Shown: positions 18,991 to 28,514 of the stretch, piece by piece | How positions within the stretch are numbered: position 1 is the stretch's first letter | Layout of the letters: every line of letters starts with the position of its first letter | NCBI RefSeq assembly: GCF_003026365.1 | Contig: NZ_PYOM01000008.1 | Span: 124,001 to 188,000, forward strand | From: Photobacterium angustum | Lineage (GTDB): Bacteria > Pseudomonadota > Gammaproteobacteria > Enterobacterales > Vibrionaceae | Direction: 5' to 3' | DNA: 64,000 nt | Program-made: the position numbers and the translations under genes | The notes under the pieces: generated by a model | Told to the model about the DNA's origin: nothing | Databases searched by the model: none | What the model saw: the letters and a program-made list of their open reading frames with translations, nothing else

Positions 18991-19022
18991 AAAGGCTGAG
19001 CCATATGACATGACTCAGCCTT
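18991..19022. terminator. Bidirectional terminator
   Basis: AAGGCTGAG / CTCAGCCTT stem with a 13-base loop and A-rich and T-rich shoulders between the convergent NTF2-like and torZ genes. Confidence 0.85.
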
Positions 19023-19032
19023 ATTAAGAAGA

Positions 19033-21453
19033 TTATGCTTTCACAATTTTGGGGCCATCAAAACAATCAATATTGGGTGTTGAACCTTGATATTTTTTGA
19101 TTTTGACTAAGCAGGTCTGTGCTGATGGTCCTTGAGACCAAGATGATGCACCACGATCCGTTGTTAATATGTTTACATTGCCATACAAACAGGTATCACC
19201 GTCAGGGCTATACCAACCACCTTCTTGTGTTGCCAATACACCTTGGCTCACTTTATCTGAAACAATAGCGCCTAATAAAATCCTACCTTTAGCGTTATAT
19301 GTTTCGACAATATCACCCGTGACAAGGTTAAATTCTTTTGCATCAGCAGGGTTAATCCATAATGGTTCATGCTGATTGGCGTTAATAAGATCTCGTAACT
19401 CTTTCACGCCACAGAGTTGTGAGTGAAGCCTATTTGTTGGATGAAGCGATATTAGGTGGAAAAACTCACCTGATGAACGCTCTTTCCAATCTGACGTCTC
19501 CATCCAACTTGGATAGGGCGGGCAATCTTTAAGGTTTGCATTGGCTATTTTTTGTGAAAATAGCTGTATTAAACCAGAATCAGTCGCCAATCCATCAAGG
19601 TCTGGATCTTCTTTAAAGTCGGCATAACGTACAAAATCATTTTGACCGGGATATTCAAAAATAGCGCTATCTTGCGTCCAGAACTTCTCAAATACAGGCA
19701 TGTTGATGCCTCGGTTTTGATTATCAGTGTATGCCTTATCGTAAAACTCTTTTAGCCACTGAATTTGGCTTTTCCCTTCAGTAAACTGTTTTTCACGGTC
19801 GAACTTAGCTGCAAATAAACGCCATATTTCATAGTCGTCTTTTGACTCATACATCGGCTCTACTAGCTTCTTCATACCGATAACACCACGGTTAGTTGCA
19901 TTACCGTATGGTATTAATTCATCGCGCTCCCAAACTGTTGTTGTTGGTAACACTAAATCTGAGAAACGGCAGGTTGCGGTCCATTGACAGTCAATTGTTG
20001 CGATAAAATCGAGTTTATTTAATGCTTGTTTGAGTTGGTTTACGTCTTGATGAGTCGATAATGGGTTAGCACCAGCAACAACAAAGACCTTTAAGTCAGG
20101 GTAAGTAATATCTTTACCTTTAAACGGTACCACTTTTCCAGGGTTGTTGATGACATCCACCATACGTGATGTCGGGAAGTATGACGTACTTGTATAAGGT
20201 TTATCATACTTTGGCGTTGAACCCTTCACCGTTGCACTCATTACGCCAAGTCTTGAACCGTTTGAGGTTGCTGCACCTGCATCATTTGCATTATATCCAA
20301 ACGAGAAGCCGCCACCGGGTAGACCAATCTCACCAATCATTGACGCTAATGCTACTAAAGACCAACAGTAATGCTCGCCATGCTCTGCACGCTGTGCAGA
20401 CCAGCCACTAGAAAGTAGAGTACGTTTAGTGGTGAACTTTTTAGCAAGTGACTTAATGGTAGTAACTGGCAGTCCACAAATTTCCGAAGCCCATTCAGCT
20501 GTTTTCTTCACGCCATCTTTTTCACCTAAAAGGTAGGCAAAAAATTCTTCGTGTCCATCTGTGTAATCTTCGATGAAGCGCTTATTATATGTTTCTTGCT
20601 CTAATAGCTCGTAACAAAGTCCCAACATTAAAGCGGTATCTGTATGCGGCTTGATGGCGATATTTTTAGCATTTAGGTAATTTTGGGTATCTGTCGTAAC
20701 GGGATCAATAGAGATCACCTCGATTTTCCCCTGATCGATCTTTTGTTTTATTTGTTGCCAGTATTTATAAGGTGAGAAATCTGGAACACTAAACCCTATC
20801 TTTAAGTTTTTGATAGGATCACAACCCCATAAAATGAGCAGCTCTGTATGTTCTGCCACATAGTTTAAAGTTGTCTGTTCAGAGGTTACTTCAATATCAC
20901 CAACAATCTCAGGCAAAATAGATTCAGCAGCAGCGAAAGAGTAAAACCCTGTTGAACTCATCGTTTTACCATGAAGATTTAGAGCACGCTGCATTGCTGT
21001 ACCGCAATTACCAAACTGTCCAAACATCCCCCAATGCGAAAGAGGGAAAATTGAAGAAGGCCCATGCTGTGATTGTGCGTTATCTATTTCTTTGTACAGA
21101 ATATCAATGGCTTTTTCCCAACTAATAGGGACAAACTCATTACTACCGCGATCGCTATTGTCACCAGATAAATAACCTTTACGAACCATAGGTGTTTTAA
21201 TTCGCGATGGGTTATTAATTGTTTTATAAGCGTGGTATACCATTTTAGAGTGGATATTATCCACGGAAATCTTTTTGATGGAATTACCATTCAATTCAGC
21301 TTCAAATGTGCCAAACTTAGAGCCAGTTAAAACTCGTCGTAAATTAGGATCTGCCTGTGATGCAAATGCGAGTGGACTTAATTGCATAGCAAGTGCTGCT
21401 TTCGTACTTACCGAGCAAGTCTTTTTAAGAAAATCACGCCTTGATAATACCAT
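19033..21453 (-). CDS. torZ: Periplasmic TMAO/S-oxide reductase, TorZ-type molybdoenzyme
   Basis: An 806-aa bis-MGD molybdoenzyme of the DMSO/TMAO/biotin-sulfoxide reductase group that reduces N- or S-oxides in the periplasm. A Tat signal (SRRDFLKK) opens the protein. There is no N-terminal FeS cysteine set, as expected for TorA/TorZ/BisC. The predicted molybdenum ligand is Ser172 in FYSFAAAES. Later motifs are ILWGCDPIKN, GEIGLPGGGFSFGYN and TRCRFSDLVLPTTTVWERD-like cofactor-binding segments. It starts one base after the stop of the pentahaem cytochrome gene, so both form an operon and the cytochrome is its electron donor. TorZ over TorA is favoured by TorY-like pairing. Confidence 0.88.
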   Translation of the reverse strand: MVLSRRDFLKKTCSVSTKAALAMQLSPLAFASQADPNLRRVLTGSKFGTFEAELNGNSIKKISVDNIHSKMVYHAYKTINNPSRIKTPMVRKGYLSGDNSDRGSNEFVPISWEKAIDILYKEIDNAQSQHGPSSIFPLSHWGMFGQFGNCGTAMQRALNLHGKTMSSTGFYSFAAAESILPEIVGDIEVTSEQTTLNYVAEHTELLILWGCDPIKNLKIGFSVPDFSPYKYWQQIKQKIDQGKIEVISIDPVTTDTQNYLNAKNIAIKPHTDTALMLGLCYELLEQETYNKRFIEDYTDGHEEFFAYLLGEKDGVKKTAEWASEICGLPVTTIKSLAKKFTTKRTLLSSGWSAQRAEHGEHYCWSLVALASMIGEIGLPGGGFSFGYNANDAGAATSNGSRLGVMSATVKGSTPKYDKPYTSTSYFPTSRMVDVINNPGKVVPFKGKDITYPDLKVFVVAGANPLSTHQDVNQLKQALNKLDFIATIDCQWTATCRFSDLVLPTTTVWERDELIPYGNATNRGVIGMKKLVEPMYESKDDYEIWRLFAAKFDREKQFTEGKSQIQWLKEFYDKAYTDNQNRGINMPVFEKFWTQDSAIFEYPGQNDFVRYADFKEDPDLDGLATDSGLIQLFSQKIANANLKDCPPYPSWMETSDWKERSSGEFFHLISLHPTNRLHSQLCGVKELRDLINANQHEPLWINPADAKEFNLVTGDIVETYNAKGRILLGAIVSDKVSQGVLATQEGGWYSPDGDTCLYGNVNILTTDRGASSWSQGPSAQTCLVKIKKYQGSTPNIDCFDGPKIVKA

Positions 21454-21454
21454 T

Positions 21455-22555
21455 TTAGTTTTCCACGTTATTTGTTATATCTGATGAATAATATTGAAGG
21501 TATTTTAAAATCCCTTGAGTTTCATTTTTTGTTAATTTGGCTTGACGTGCCATACCTTTAAATTGAGCTGGCCAATCATTGCTACTAAAATGATGCTCTT
21601 GTACCTTCTGGTGACATTGCGCACACTTGTATTCGTACTCGAATTTATTCTTTTCCCATTGCTGATTAATATTGGTAGTAACAGGCGTACTCTTTATCCA
21701 AGCAATTATACTTAGCTCTTTCCAAGACTTTTTAGTGGTATGGTTGTAATAAGTTTTACCGGTTTCTTGAATATCATCTAAACCTCTTATTACAGCGTCA
21801 GTAATTCGTTTACCTTCCATCGCGTAGAGCAAGTTCTTATGTGCTTCTTGCCAACCATTGAGTTTGATTTTGATGGCACCATTTGCTTTATCTAAAACAG
21901 TAAACTGGGTATAAGGTAGAATTTTTGCTTTAATTGAAGCAAAGTCTTGGTCGTTATAAAGTGGTGAAATTGTTGTTGTATAAGCCGTTGAACCACTTTT
22001 TAACTCATTGATATCAAATGTATCTGACTTGACTTTAGGTAAGCTATGCGCAATACCTTTGTGACAGTCTATACAACTTTGATTTTTACTAGCGGCAATC
22101 TGCATTTGCTGTTTAGCTTTTGCAGACATCTCGTCGAAATTCATTTTATCGTAAGAGTGACAATTACGACACGTAGCGGAATTATTGGCTTCCATTTGTT
22201 TCCAAACAGTTTGAGCCATTTCCATTCTATGCTCTTCATATTTTTCTTTAGAATCTATTTTACCCGTTGTCTCAAACCAAATATCTTTTATTCCACCTAA
22301 TTTGACAGTTAAGTATTCGATATTACTTTTCTCATTAATATGGCAATCTTTACATTGCGCAGAAACGCCATGTTGGTTGGCATAGTGTGGGCTTTTTATA
22401 TAATCATCATATGGAATTGTCATTGAGTGACATGAAATACAAAATTCAGTTTCAGATGATTTGTGCAATGCAAAATCAGTCGCTTTTACTATTCCAAAAG
22501 AAAGGATGAAAATAATAATAACAAAGAGGATAGTTTTCCTTTTTATTCTTCCCAT
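21455..22555 (-). CDS. torY: Pentahaem c-type cytochrome, TorY-type electron donor
   Basis: A 366-aa NapC/NirT-type quinol dehydrogenase anchored by an N-terminal helix (residues 8-25). Five CxxCH haem sites are visible at Cys39, Cys68, Cys129, Cys161 and Cys311. Four N-terminal haems form the NapC-like domain and the fifth sits in a C-terminal domain, the TorC/TorY layout. It should pass electrons from menaquinol to the TorZ-type reductase encoded immediately downstream. No TorS/TorR/TorT or TorD is adjacent. Confidence 0.9.
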   Translation of the reverse strand: MGRIKRKTILFVIIIFILSFGIVKATDFALHKSSETEFCISCHSMTIPYDDYIKSPHYANQHGVSAQCKDCHINEKSNIEYLTVKLGGIKDIWFETTGKIDSKEKYEEHRMEMAQTVWKQMEANNSATCRNCHSYDKMNFDEMSAKAKQQMQIAASKNQSCIDCHKGIAHSLPKVKSDTFDINELKSGSTAYTTTISPLYNDQDFASIKAKILPYTQFTVLDKANGAIKIKLNGWQEAHKNLLYAMEGKRITDAVIRGLDDIQETGKTYYNHTTKKSWKELSIIAWIKSTPVTTNINQQWEKNKFEYEYKCAQCHQKVQEHHFSSNDWPAQFKGMARQAKLTKNETQGILKYLQYYSSDITNNVEN

Positions 22556-22872
22556 GTTACATCTCTAATAACCGTACAATAAGTGCTGCTATTGTAGGGT
22601 TTAATATAATTAGGCAACTATCAAGAAAGGGACAAAAAGTATTAATTAGAAGACAAATATAAAATTATAAATATAGTTAGATAAGCAATTTAAGAGAATG
22701 TTAAAAATTATTAATAAATGGCTATTTTATCAACAAAACACATATATAGATGCAAATCCTATCTATTATATATTGTGGGATAACTTTTATTGAGAATGAA
22801 ATTCGTTAAACTTCTAGTAAACGAAAACAGAGATGATCTCTGCTTCCGTTACAATGACATTTTAAGCTGTCT
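22556..22872. other. Intergenic region upstream of torYZ
   Basis: About 315 bp, AT-rich. The torY promoter should lie at the left end. I searched for an FNR-like dyad and saw none convincing. A hairpin with a CAGAGA/TCTCTG core (22819-22852) follows the phosphatase stop and may be its terminator. Confidence 0.45.
22819..22852 (-). terminator. Probable terminator of the phosphatase gene
   Basis: An imperfect hairpin around CAGAGATGATCTCTG, flanked by partly pairing ACGAAAA and TTCCGT, lies 20 bp past the leftward stop and reads into TTTTCGTTT. Confidence 0.55.
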
Positions 22873-23376
22873 TTACCCATTAATAAGAGCAATATCGCGA
22901 ATATATTCAGTTTGCACTTTTTTAGTGAAAGCATTGGGTCTTAATTCTTGAACTTGGCTTATGATGTCTTCTAATTGCCAGTTTCTTTCTAATAATAAGT
23001 GGGCTGCAAGTAATCCTGTCCGACCTGAGCCACCCATACAATGTAGCGCGACTTTTTCGCCATTATCTAATGCTTGGTGTAATGCAGGGGAGATAGCATC
23101 CCAATGAGGCTGAAAGCTTGCATCTGGCGCGCAATCATCTTTTATTGGAGTATTGAACCATTGAAGCCCGACTTGCTGAACAACCAGTGGTAAAAGACCA
23201 ACGTTCTTTGCTTCCATTTCCTTCATGCTTAATGCTGTGACAACAATCGTGACACCTTGTGCTTTCAGTTGATCAATGCTTTCAACTAATGGCTTGCCTT
23301 TTGTTCCTGGACAAGGGGTAAGTACCAATCCTGCTGAGTTGTTGTTTATTGGTAATTCCCATGTTGGATGTGTCAT
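22873..23376 (-). CDS. Dual-specificity/tyrosine phosphatase-like protein
   Basis: A 167-aa cysteine phosphatase. The P-loop HCMGGSGRTG matches HC-x5-R-T (nucleophile Cys113, Arg119), with a plausible general acid in IKDDCAPD near residue 81. Length and layout resemble CDKN3-like or PTP-like phosphatases in bacteria. Start: the ATG at 23376 follows AAGGAA by seven bases; in-frame starts further upstream lack such a site. Target unknown. It is divergent from the flavodoxin gene. Confidence 0.87.
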   Translation of the reverse strand: MTHPTWELPINNNSAGLVLTPCPGTKGKPLVESIDQLKAQGVTIVVTALSMKEMEAKNVGLLPLVVQQVGLQWFNTPIKDDCAPDASFQPHWDAISPALHQALDNGEKVALHCMGGSGRTGLLAAHLLLERNWQLEDIISQVQELRPNAFTKKVQTEYIRDIALING

Positions 23377-23545
23377 GCGGTATTTCCTTATTGTCTTTTC
23401 CATTTCTAAACAGTTATACACTGCAATTATGACATATATGATTATTCATATGTATCGATTAAAAAAATCTCATTAACAGTTGACCTCAGGTTAACTTGAG
23501 GTTTTATCTTGTGTTGAGATTTATACACTTAATAAGGATGTTTTA

Positions 23546-24094
23546 ATGAAAGCGATAGGTATTGTTTATTTCTCGAATACAGGCATCACAGAAGCTTTAG
23601 TAGAAGGCTGTTGTAACGAGTTAGCATCAGATCCTGTAGAAGTGATTACGCACAAGATTACGGGAGCAGAAATTATAGAAGGGCGATTTGTTAATTATGA
23701 AATAATGGAAAAACTTCAGCAATGCCAAGCGATTATTTTTGCCTCACCAACTTATATGGGATCTGTAGCGGCGCAATTCAAAGCTTTTGCTGATGCGACA
23801 AGTGATAAATGGTGCGATCAGAGATTATCAGGAAAAATAGCGGCAGGAATAACTTCTGGTGGCTCACCGAATGGCGATCAAACTGAAACGCTTCGGTATT
23901 TTCAAATATTAGCATCACAGCATGGAATGATTTGGATGGGAATAGATAGGCCTTCAAATTACAACGCATTGGGAGTGAATCGTTTAGGTTGTCAGGCTGG
24001 CGTTGTAGCTACATCTGAGGATGGTAAACCTGACGCTAAAGACATAAATACTGCAAAATACTTAGCTCGTCGTATTTATAATTTTATTCAGTAA
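23546..24094 (+). CDS. Flavodoxin-family FMN protein (WrbA-like)
   Basis: A 182-aa flavodoxin-fold protein. The FMN phosphate loop is YFSNTGITEAL, the second loop SPTYMGSVAAQFKAFAD matches WrbA-type NAD(P)H:quinone oxidoreductases, and GGSPNGDQTETL forms the third flavin contact. Probably a small oxidoreductase; the donor and acceptor are not evident. It has a good upstream AAGGATG-type ribosome-binding site near 23537. Confidence 0.87.
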   Translation: MKAIGIVYFSNTGITEALVEGCCNELASDPVEVITHKITGAEIIEGRFVNYEIMEKLQQCQAIIFASPTYMGSVAAQFKAFADATSDKWCDQRLSGKIAAGITSGGSPNGDQTETLRYFQILASQHGMIWMGIDRPSNYNALGVNRLGCQAGVVATSEDGKPDAKDINTAKYLARRIYNFIQ

Positions 24095-24106
24095 GTTGAA
24101 GTTGGA

Positions 24107-24973
24107 TCAGTGCTTATCAAAGAAATCTTTATTGCGAATATATTTTTGCATGAAGTGGTAGCTAAAAGGGCGCATGATCCAACTTATTATTGATCGTGAT
24201 AATCGTATTATGGTGGGAATGTTTTGATATATTTTACCGTTGTGTAACCAGAGCATTTGCCCAACATGCCAATGCATAAAAGGAATGGCGGGTAGAAAGG
24301 TGACAATATCTAGATCACAACAGATACGATAGGTTTGTTGATGCAATGGGTAATGTTTTTTAAAACTCCAAAACCCTGTTGCTGGCTGCCCAAAAGTGAC
24401 CACACGCTTTATTGCATTTGGATAATGTTGGTGTAAGTAATCAGCACTGAGTACCGCCATTGCACCACCAGAGGAGTGGCCAGTTAAGCTAATGTGCTTA
24501 CCGGATTCAATTAAGGGTTTTATTACGGCTTGGATCTGTTTAATAATTTCGTTGTAGTTCGATTGATTGCGGTACGAGGTTAAATGTGATGCTTGAAAGA
24601 TATCTAGCTTTTGACTGTCACTTAAATCTGGATGACATTGATGAAAAGCATAGTTACGTCTTATGCTTTTTTGATGTATCAGATAATGATAACCCCAATG
24701 AACATGATATGGCTTAGGTTGTGATTCGATTTTTTTCGGGAAACATGCAAGGTTGAGTAGCCAATCCCATATGTTTTGCGAACCTTTAAAGACTAAGACG
24801 ACTTCTTTACTCTCACCCCATAAAATACGAATAATAGGGCGTCCCCAGCGATCGATTATTTCTTCTCTGCCCTCAGGCAAAAAACCATATTGGGTATGAT
24901 CAAAATCATCAGGATAAGCAAGATGACATAAAATCGCATATTGTTCATATTGATAGCGTTTGAGTTTTTTCAT
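24107..24973 (-). CDS. Class 3 lipase-like alpha/beta hydrolase
   Basis: A 288-aa cytoplasmic-looking protein of the lipase class 3 family. VVLVFKGSQNIWDWL is the oxyanion-strand motif, the nucleophile elbow is GHSSGGAM (Ser167), and CDLDIVTFLP plus a late His in MHWHVGQM complete the expected triad. There is no signal peptide. Substrate unknown; monocistronic, convergent with the flavodoxin gene. Confidence 0.87.
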   Translation of the reverse strand: MKKLKRYQYEQYAILCHLAYPDDFDHTQYGFLPEGREEIIDRWGRPIIRILWGESKEVVLVFKGSQNIWDWLLNLACFPKKIESQPKPYHVHWGYHYLIHQKSIRRNYAFHQCHPDLSDSQKLDIFQASHLTSYRNQSNYNEIIKQIQAVIKPLIESGKHISLTGHSSGGAMAVLSADYLHQHYPNAIKRVVTFGQPATGFWSFKKHYPLHQQTYRICCDLDIVTFLPAIPFMHWHVGQMLWLHNGKIYQNIPTIIRLSRSIISWIMRPFSYHFMQKYIRNKDFFDKH

Positions 24974-25303
24974 CGTATTCTTGTTTTAGTTTACTTATCA
25001 CCAGCATAAACACGGTATTTATCAATCTAATGACAATAAAAGAATACAGGGAAAGTCCAACCTAACACGTTTAGTCTTAGGTCGGACTTAAATTAATGAG
25101 CACTCAGGGTAAATAAACTCTTTTGGGGGAAAGAGCCTAAGTTAATGTTCATTAAGCTACAAATGGCTTTGTAGACTTATCGATATTTCTATAGGTATCA
25201 CACTGTAAGTAGAGCAAAACCTGTTTTCATATCGACTGTTGTATTTTTACGCTAAAATGAGGAAGTTAAAAGAGAACAATATAGGGAATAAGGTTTCCTC
25301 TTT
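24974..25303. other. Divergent intergenic region with hairpin
   Basis: 330 bp between the leftward lipase gene and the rightward SgrR-like gene. It holds a 13-bp imperfect inverted repeat (AAGTCCAACCTAA / TTAGGTCGGACTT) at 25053-25089 with no T-run on either strand, so it is not a simple terminator. A smaller CTCTTT/AAAGAG hairpin lies near 25117-25135. No gene or clear sRNA is recognisable. Confidence 0.5.
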
Positions 25304-27001
25304 ATGAGCGGTCAACGATTAAAATTGCAATTCCAGCGTTTGTACAACCATTTCTCAGGTAGGAATACTGAGACAAATCTCCATGATATTTCAGAAGTTT
25401 TATTTTGTACGCGTCGTAATGTGCGTATGGTCATAAATAAAATGGTCGATAAAGGCTGGATAGATTGGCAGCCTGCCGTTGGGCGTGGAAAGCAATCACG
25501 CTTAATATTTAATAGCACTGACAGTGAGTTACAATTTATGCAAGCGCGTAAGTTAGTCACTGATGGCAAACTAGAAACAGCATTATCGGTGTTAGATAAT
25601 AATGCTGAAAAACTGGTGCAATTGATTCATGAGCAACTGGGTATTTCTCATGTTCATGGCAGGCAAATTGTGCGACTACCTTATTACCGTAGTTTCGGTA
25701 ATCTTAATCCTCTCAAACCGCTTCGCCGCTCTGAACAACACCTTGTTAGGCAAATATTCAGTGGCTTAACCCAATTTAATGAGGAAAAAGGGGAAGTTGA
25801 AGCTGATATTGCTCATGCTTGGGAAATGATCTCGGTAAGGCATTGGCGTTTTCATATTCGTCCTGCAATCCGTTTTCATGATGGGCGATTACTTGAAAGC
25901 GATGATATTATTCAAACGTTTAAGGAAGTGAAACAGCAAGCGTTGTTTAAGCATATTGATGATGTTATTTCCCCCTTTGCTAATACGATAGATGTGTATT
26001 TAAAACGAGATGATCTTCATCTTCCTGCTTTACTCGCGAATATCAGTGCTGTTATTCAGCCTGCAGGTAATCATCGTCGCTCTGATGCAACCACATTTCC
26101 GGTCGGTACGGGGCCTTATAAAGTCACGATTAATGATAAGCAGCGTTTAAAACTTGAAGCATTTGATATGTATTTTGGTTTTCGTGCATTAACAGATGTG
26201 GTGGAAATTTGGATTTTAACGGGTTTTTCTGCTTGTTATTTAAAGCCATCACTAGAGTTAGCGCAGACACAAAGTGCAACGGTATCTAATAAGTTAAGCT
26301 TAGATCAAGGCTGTAATTACTTATTATTAAATAGAAATAAAGGCTTAGCACAACAAAAGATTTGGTTAGATTATTTTCAATCTCGTTTAAACAGTTTGAG
26401 TATTATGCGTCATTTAGATTTGAATAAAGTCTCTAACTTTAAGATGATTAATGCTTATGGTTTATTACCAGGATGGATTTGTGCAACGGATTACCCACAC
26501 GATATTGTTGTGCCAACGACTAAACGCTCTGTGACACTGGCCTATCAACAAGAACACCCTATTTATCCTTATATTGCTGGATTGATAGCTGAAATATTGG
26601 CTAAAGATGGTATTACGATTAAAGTGATTGAAATTGCCTTTGAAGATATCATGCAAGGCAAACAAGCAGATAAAATAGATCTCTGGTTAAATGGCATGAG
26701 TCTTGGGAGTGATCGAGCCGATGCGATATTGCCGTGGTTATATAACTTTGAGCAAATTGAACGAGCGATGCCACCTCAAGCATTCACGCAACTTGATACT
26801 CATATTGATAATTGGCGAATGAATATTACACCTGAATTTCCATTAGAAGAGATCCAGAATTTATTAGTCAATTCAGGTCAAGTATTACCATTATTCCATA
26901 CGTGGTTAGGCGTTGATGGTAACGGTGAATTGGAAGGGATGGCGTCTAATCAATTAGGTTGGTTTGATTTTAAATCGGTGTGGGTAAAAGCAAGACACTA
27001 A
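25304..27001 (+). CDS. SgrR-like transcriptional regulator with solute-binding domain
   Basis: A 565-aa regulator with an N-terminal winged helix (about 1-100: LHDISEVLFCTRRNVRMVINKM, then WQPAVGRGKQSRL) and a C-terminal extracytoplasmic solute-binding domain, family 5, beginning near VRLPYYRSFGNLNPLKP. SgrR senses sugar phosphate in E. coli; here the ligand may be a peptide or oligosaccharide. No sgrS or sgrT is evident. The nearest transport genes are the two ATPases at 28.5-30.3 kb. Confidence 0.88.
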   Translation: MSGQRLKLQFQRLYNHFSGRNTETNLHDISEVLFCTRRNVRMVINKMVDKGWIDWQPAVGRGKQSRLIFNSTDSELQFMQARKLVTDGKLETALSVLDNNAEKLVQLIHEQLGISHVHGRQIVRLPYYRSFGNLNPLKPLRRSEQHLVRQIFSGLTQFNEEKGEVEADIAHAWEMISVRHWRFHIRPAIRFHDGRLLESDDIIQTFKEVKQQALFKHIDDVISPFANTIDVYLKRDDLHLPALLANISAVIQPAGNHRRSDATTFPVGTGPYKVTINDKQRLKLEAFDMYFGFRALTDVVEIWILTGFSACYLKPSLELAQTQSATVSNKLSLDQGCNYLLLNRNKGLAQQKIWLDYFQSRLNSLSIMRHLDLNKVSNFKMINAYGLLPGWICATDYPHDIVVPTTKRSVTLAYQQEHPIYPYIAGLIAEILAKDGITIKVIEIAFEDIMQGKQADKIDLWLNGMSLGSDRADAILPWLYNFEQIERAMPPQAFTQLDTHIDNWRMNITPEFPLEEIQNLLVNSGQVLPLFHTWLGVDGNGELEGMASNQLGWFDFKSVWVKARH

Positions 27002-27066
27002 GTCATGTCATTAAGTTTTGAAGTAAAAATCATAAGTAGGCGTTAAATAACGTCTACTTATTTTAT

Positions 27067-27285
27067 TTACTTATCGTTGTGATTTTCTTCAAATTCGAGA
27101 ATATCACCAGGTTGGCATTCAAGTAATTCACATAACTTATCTAAGGTTGAAAAGCGTACTGCCTTCGCTTTACCGTTTTTGAGAATAGATAAGTTTGCCT
27201 CTGTCATCTCCATAGCTTGAGCCAATGCTTTTAATCGCATTTTGCGTTTAGCCATCATGACATCTAAGTTAATACGTATTGTCAT
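27067..27285 (-). CDS. Small XRE/YozG-like helix-turn-helix regulator
   Basis: A 72-aa Cro/CI-type regulator consisting almost only of the HTH: MAKRKMRLKALAQAMEMTEANLSILKNGKAKAVRFSTLDKLCELL (read in pieces), then CQPGDILEF, the hallmark of YozG-like regulators. It lies nine bases downstream of a DUF2975 membrane-protein gene, a pairing found widely in bacteria, and probably forms one operon with it. Confidence 0.9.
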   Translation of the reverse strand: MTIRINLDVMMAKRKMRLKALAQAMEMTEANLSILKNGKAKAVRFSTLDKLCELLECQPGDILEFEENHNDK

Positions 27286-27294
27286 CGCAGGCTC

Positions 27295-27846
27295 TTAAAT
27301 GGTTAAATTTTGTTCATCCGCAAGAATGCAAGCTTCTTTCATCACCCATGAAATTATCAATACGATAAGCCCCATAATAAGGGTTATAAAGTCTATACCT
27401 TCAAAGCCAATAGCAAGCATTCTGTGTCCAGGTGGATTATTGAAACTAATTACAACAGTCATTATTGCGTCATATAGTACTGAGCCACCAACCCAATAAA
27501 ATATGCTGTAGCCAAGTTTCTGGTAAATAGTTGCATTTTCAAAGGTAAAGATATTGTTATTTTCATAGTTACGAAAGAGCTTAATTAACTTTGTTAAAGC
27601 ATACATGATAATTGAGCAATAAATTAAGCTAAATAAAGCAGCTACGACTCTGATTGTGGGTGTTAATGGCACTTGAGTGAGGTTATGTAAATCATCAAAA
27701 GATGTTTGTACTATTCCAGTGGCTGTTAAATAGTCATATGGCGTATCTATGGTTAACCAAAAATAGCAGACTAAGATAGGAGTTAATATAAGGAATATTT
27801 GAAATAAGATACGAGCTCTTTTACTTTGTTTTTGGATATTGGACAT
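27295..27846 (-). CDS. DUF2975 membrane protein
   Basis: A 183-aa inner-membrane protein with four hydrophobic helices and a family-typical final segment FITLIMGLIVLIISWVMKEACILADEQNLTI (read in pieces). I use the ATG at 27846 because AAGAGG lies seven bases upstream; an earlier ATG lacks a site. It is in operon with the small HTH regulator. Function unknown. Confidence 0.85.
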   Translation of the reverse strand: MSNIQKQSKRARILFQIFLILTPILVCYFWLTIDTPYDYLTATGIVQTSFDDLHNLTQVPLTPTIRVVAALFSLIYCSIIMYALTKLIKLFRNYENNNIFTFENATIYQKLGYSIFYWVGGSVLYDAIMTVVISFNNPPGHRMLAIGFEGIDFITLIMGLIVLIISWVMKEACILADEQNLTI

Positions 27847-28052
27847 GTGGTACCTCTTCAGTTGATGAGGCAATAATAGAGGCTAAATTATAAATAAGCA
27901 ATAAAAAATTATCGTTTTACGATAATTTGTTTAATAATTGATGGCTATAAATGTTGTTATTGTAATGGACTGATAAATAAAGGAAAACGAGTACTATTCA
28001 CTTTTATATGTAAAAAGTGAATATATACTCATTTTTAGGTTTAGGATGGGAT

Positions 28053-28514
28053 TTAATTTTTTGCCGAATATTTTAAATTCAAATGCTGCTGTGATTCCAT
28101 AAAAGCGACATGCAAGTTAATGAGCTGGACACTTTCTTGCTGCCACTGAGGATCGGTCTGATGTTGGCAAAACTCCACCATAGCAACAATGATTCGATCT
28201 AGCTTTTTTAAGCCCCAACGCTTTAGCTCTGCACTATAACTTGCATCACATACGACAGCTTGAAGCTTGGCATAAGAAAGCTGAATATAACCAAATGCCT
28301 GTTCGTTATAGCCTTGATGTTGATAATATTTAGTTAAGCGAAAACATGCATCTAGCCAGTAGGCTAAAGCTTCACTGCCAGTCTCATTGTCTAATTCATC
28401 CATCATGCTGCTAGGCGTTTGTTGAATGAGAGTAACCAACTCTGAAAAATCATGGCTATGGTTGGGTTGGTACCACCCTTTAACTGATTCTAGCCAGCAG
28501 TGAAGAGTCATCAT
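28053..28514 (-). CDS. Hypothetical protein in an ABC ATPase operon
   Basis: A 153-aa soluble, helix-rich protein with no recognised domain. Its start overlaps the stop of the upstream ATPase gene by four bases (ATGA), so it is translationally coupled to the two ATPases. Trp/His-rich N-terminus, no signal peptide. It may be an accessory of that transporter, but no function can be assigned. Confidence 0.72.
   Translation of the reverse strand: MMTLHCWLESVKGWYQPNHSHDFSELVTLIQQTPSSMMDELDNETGSEALAYWLDACFRLTKYYQHQGYNEQAFGYIQLSYAKLQAVVCDASYSAELKRWGLKKLDRIIVAMVEFCQHQTDPQWQQESVQLINLHVAFMESQQHLNLKYSAKN

Noticed and set aside
25090-25303. An SgrS-like small RNA next to the SgrR-like gene.
   Set aside because: No terminator with a T-run nor ptsG-pairing-like stretch could be identified in this region.
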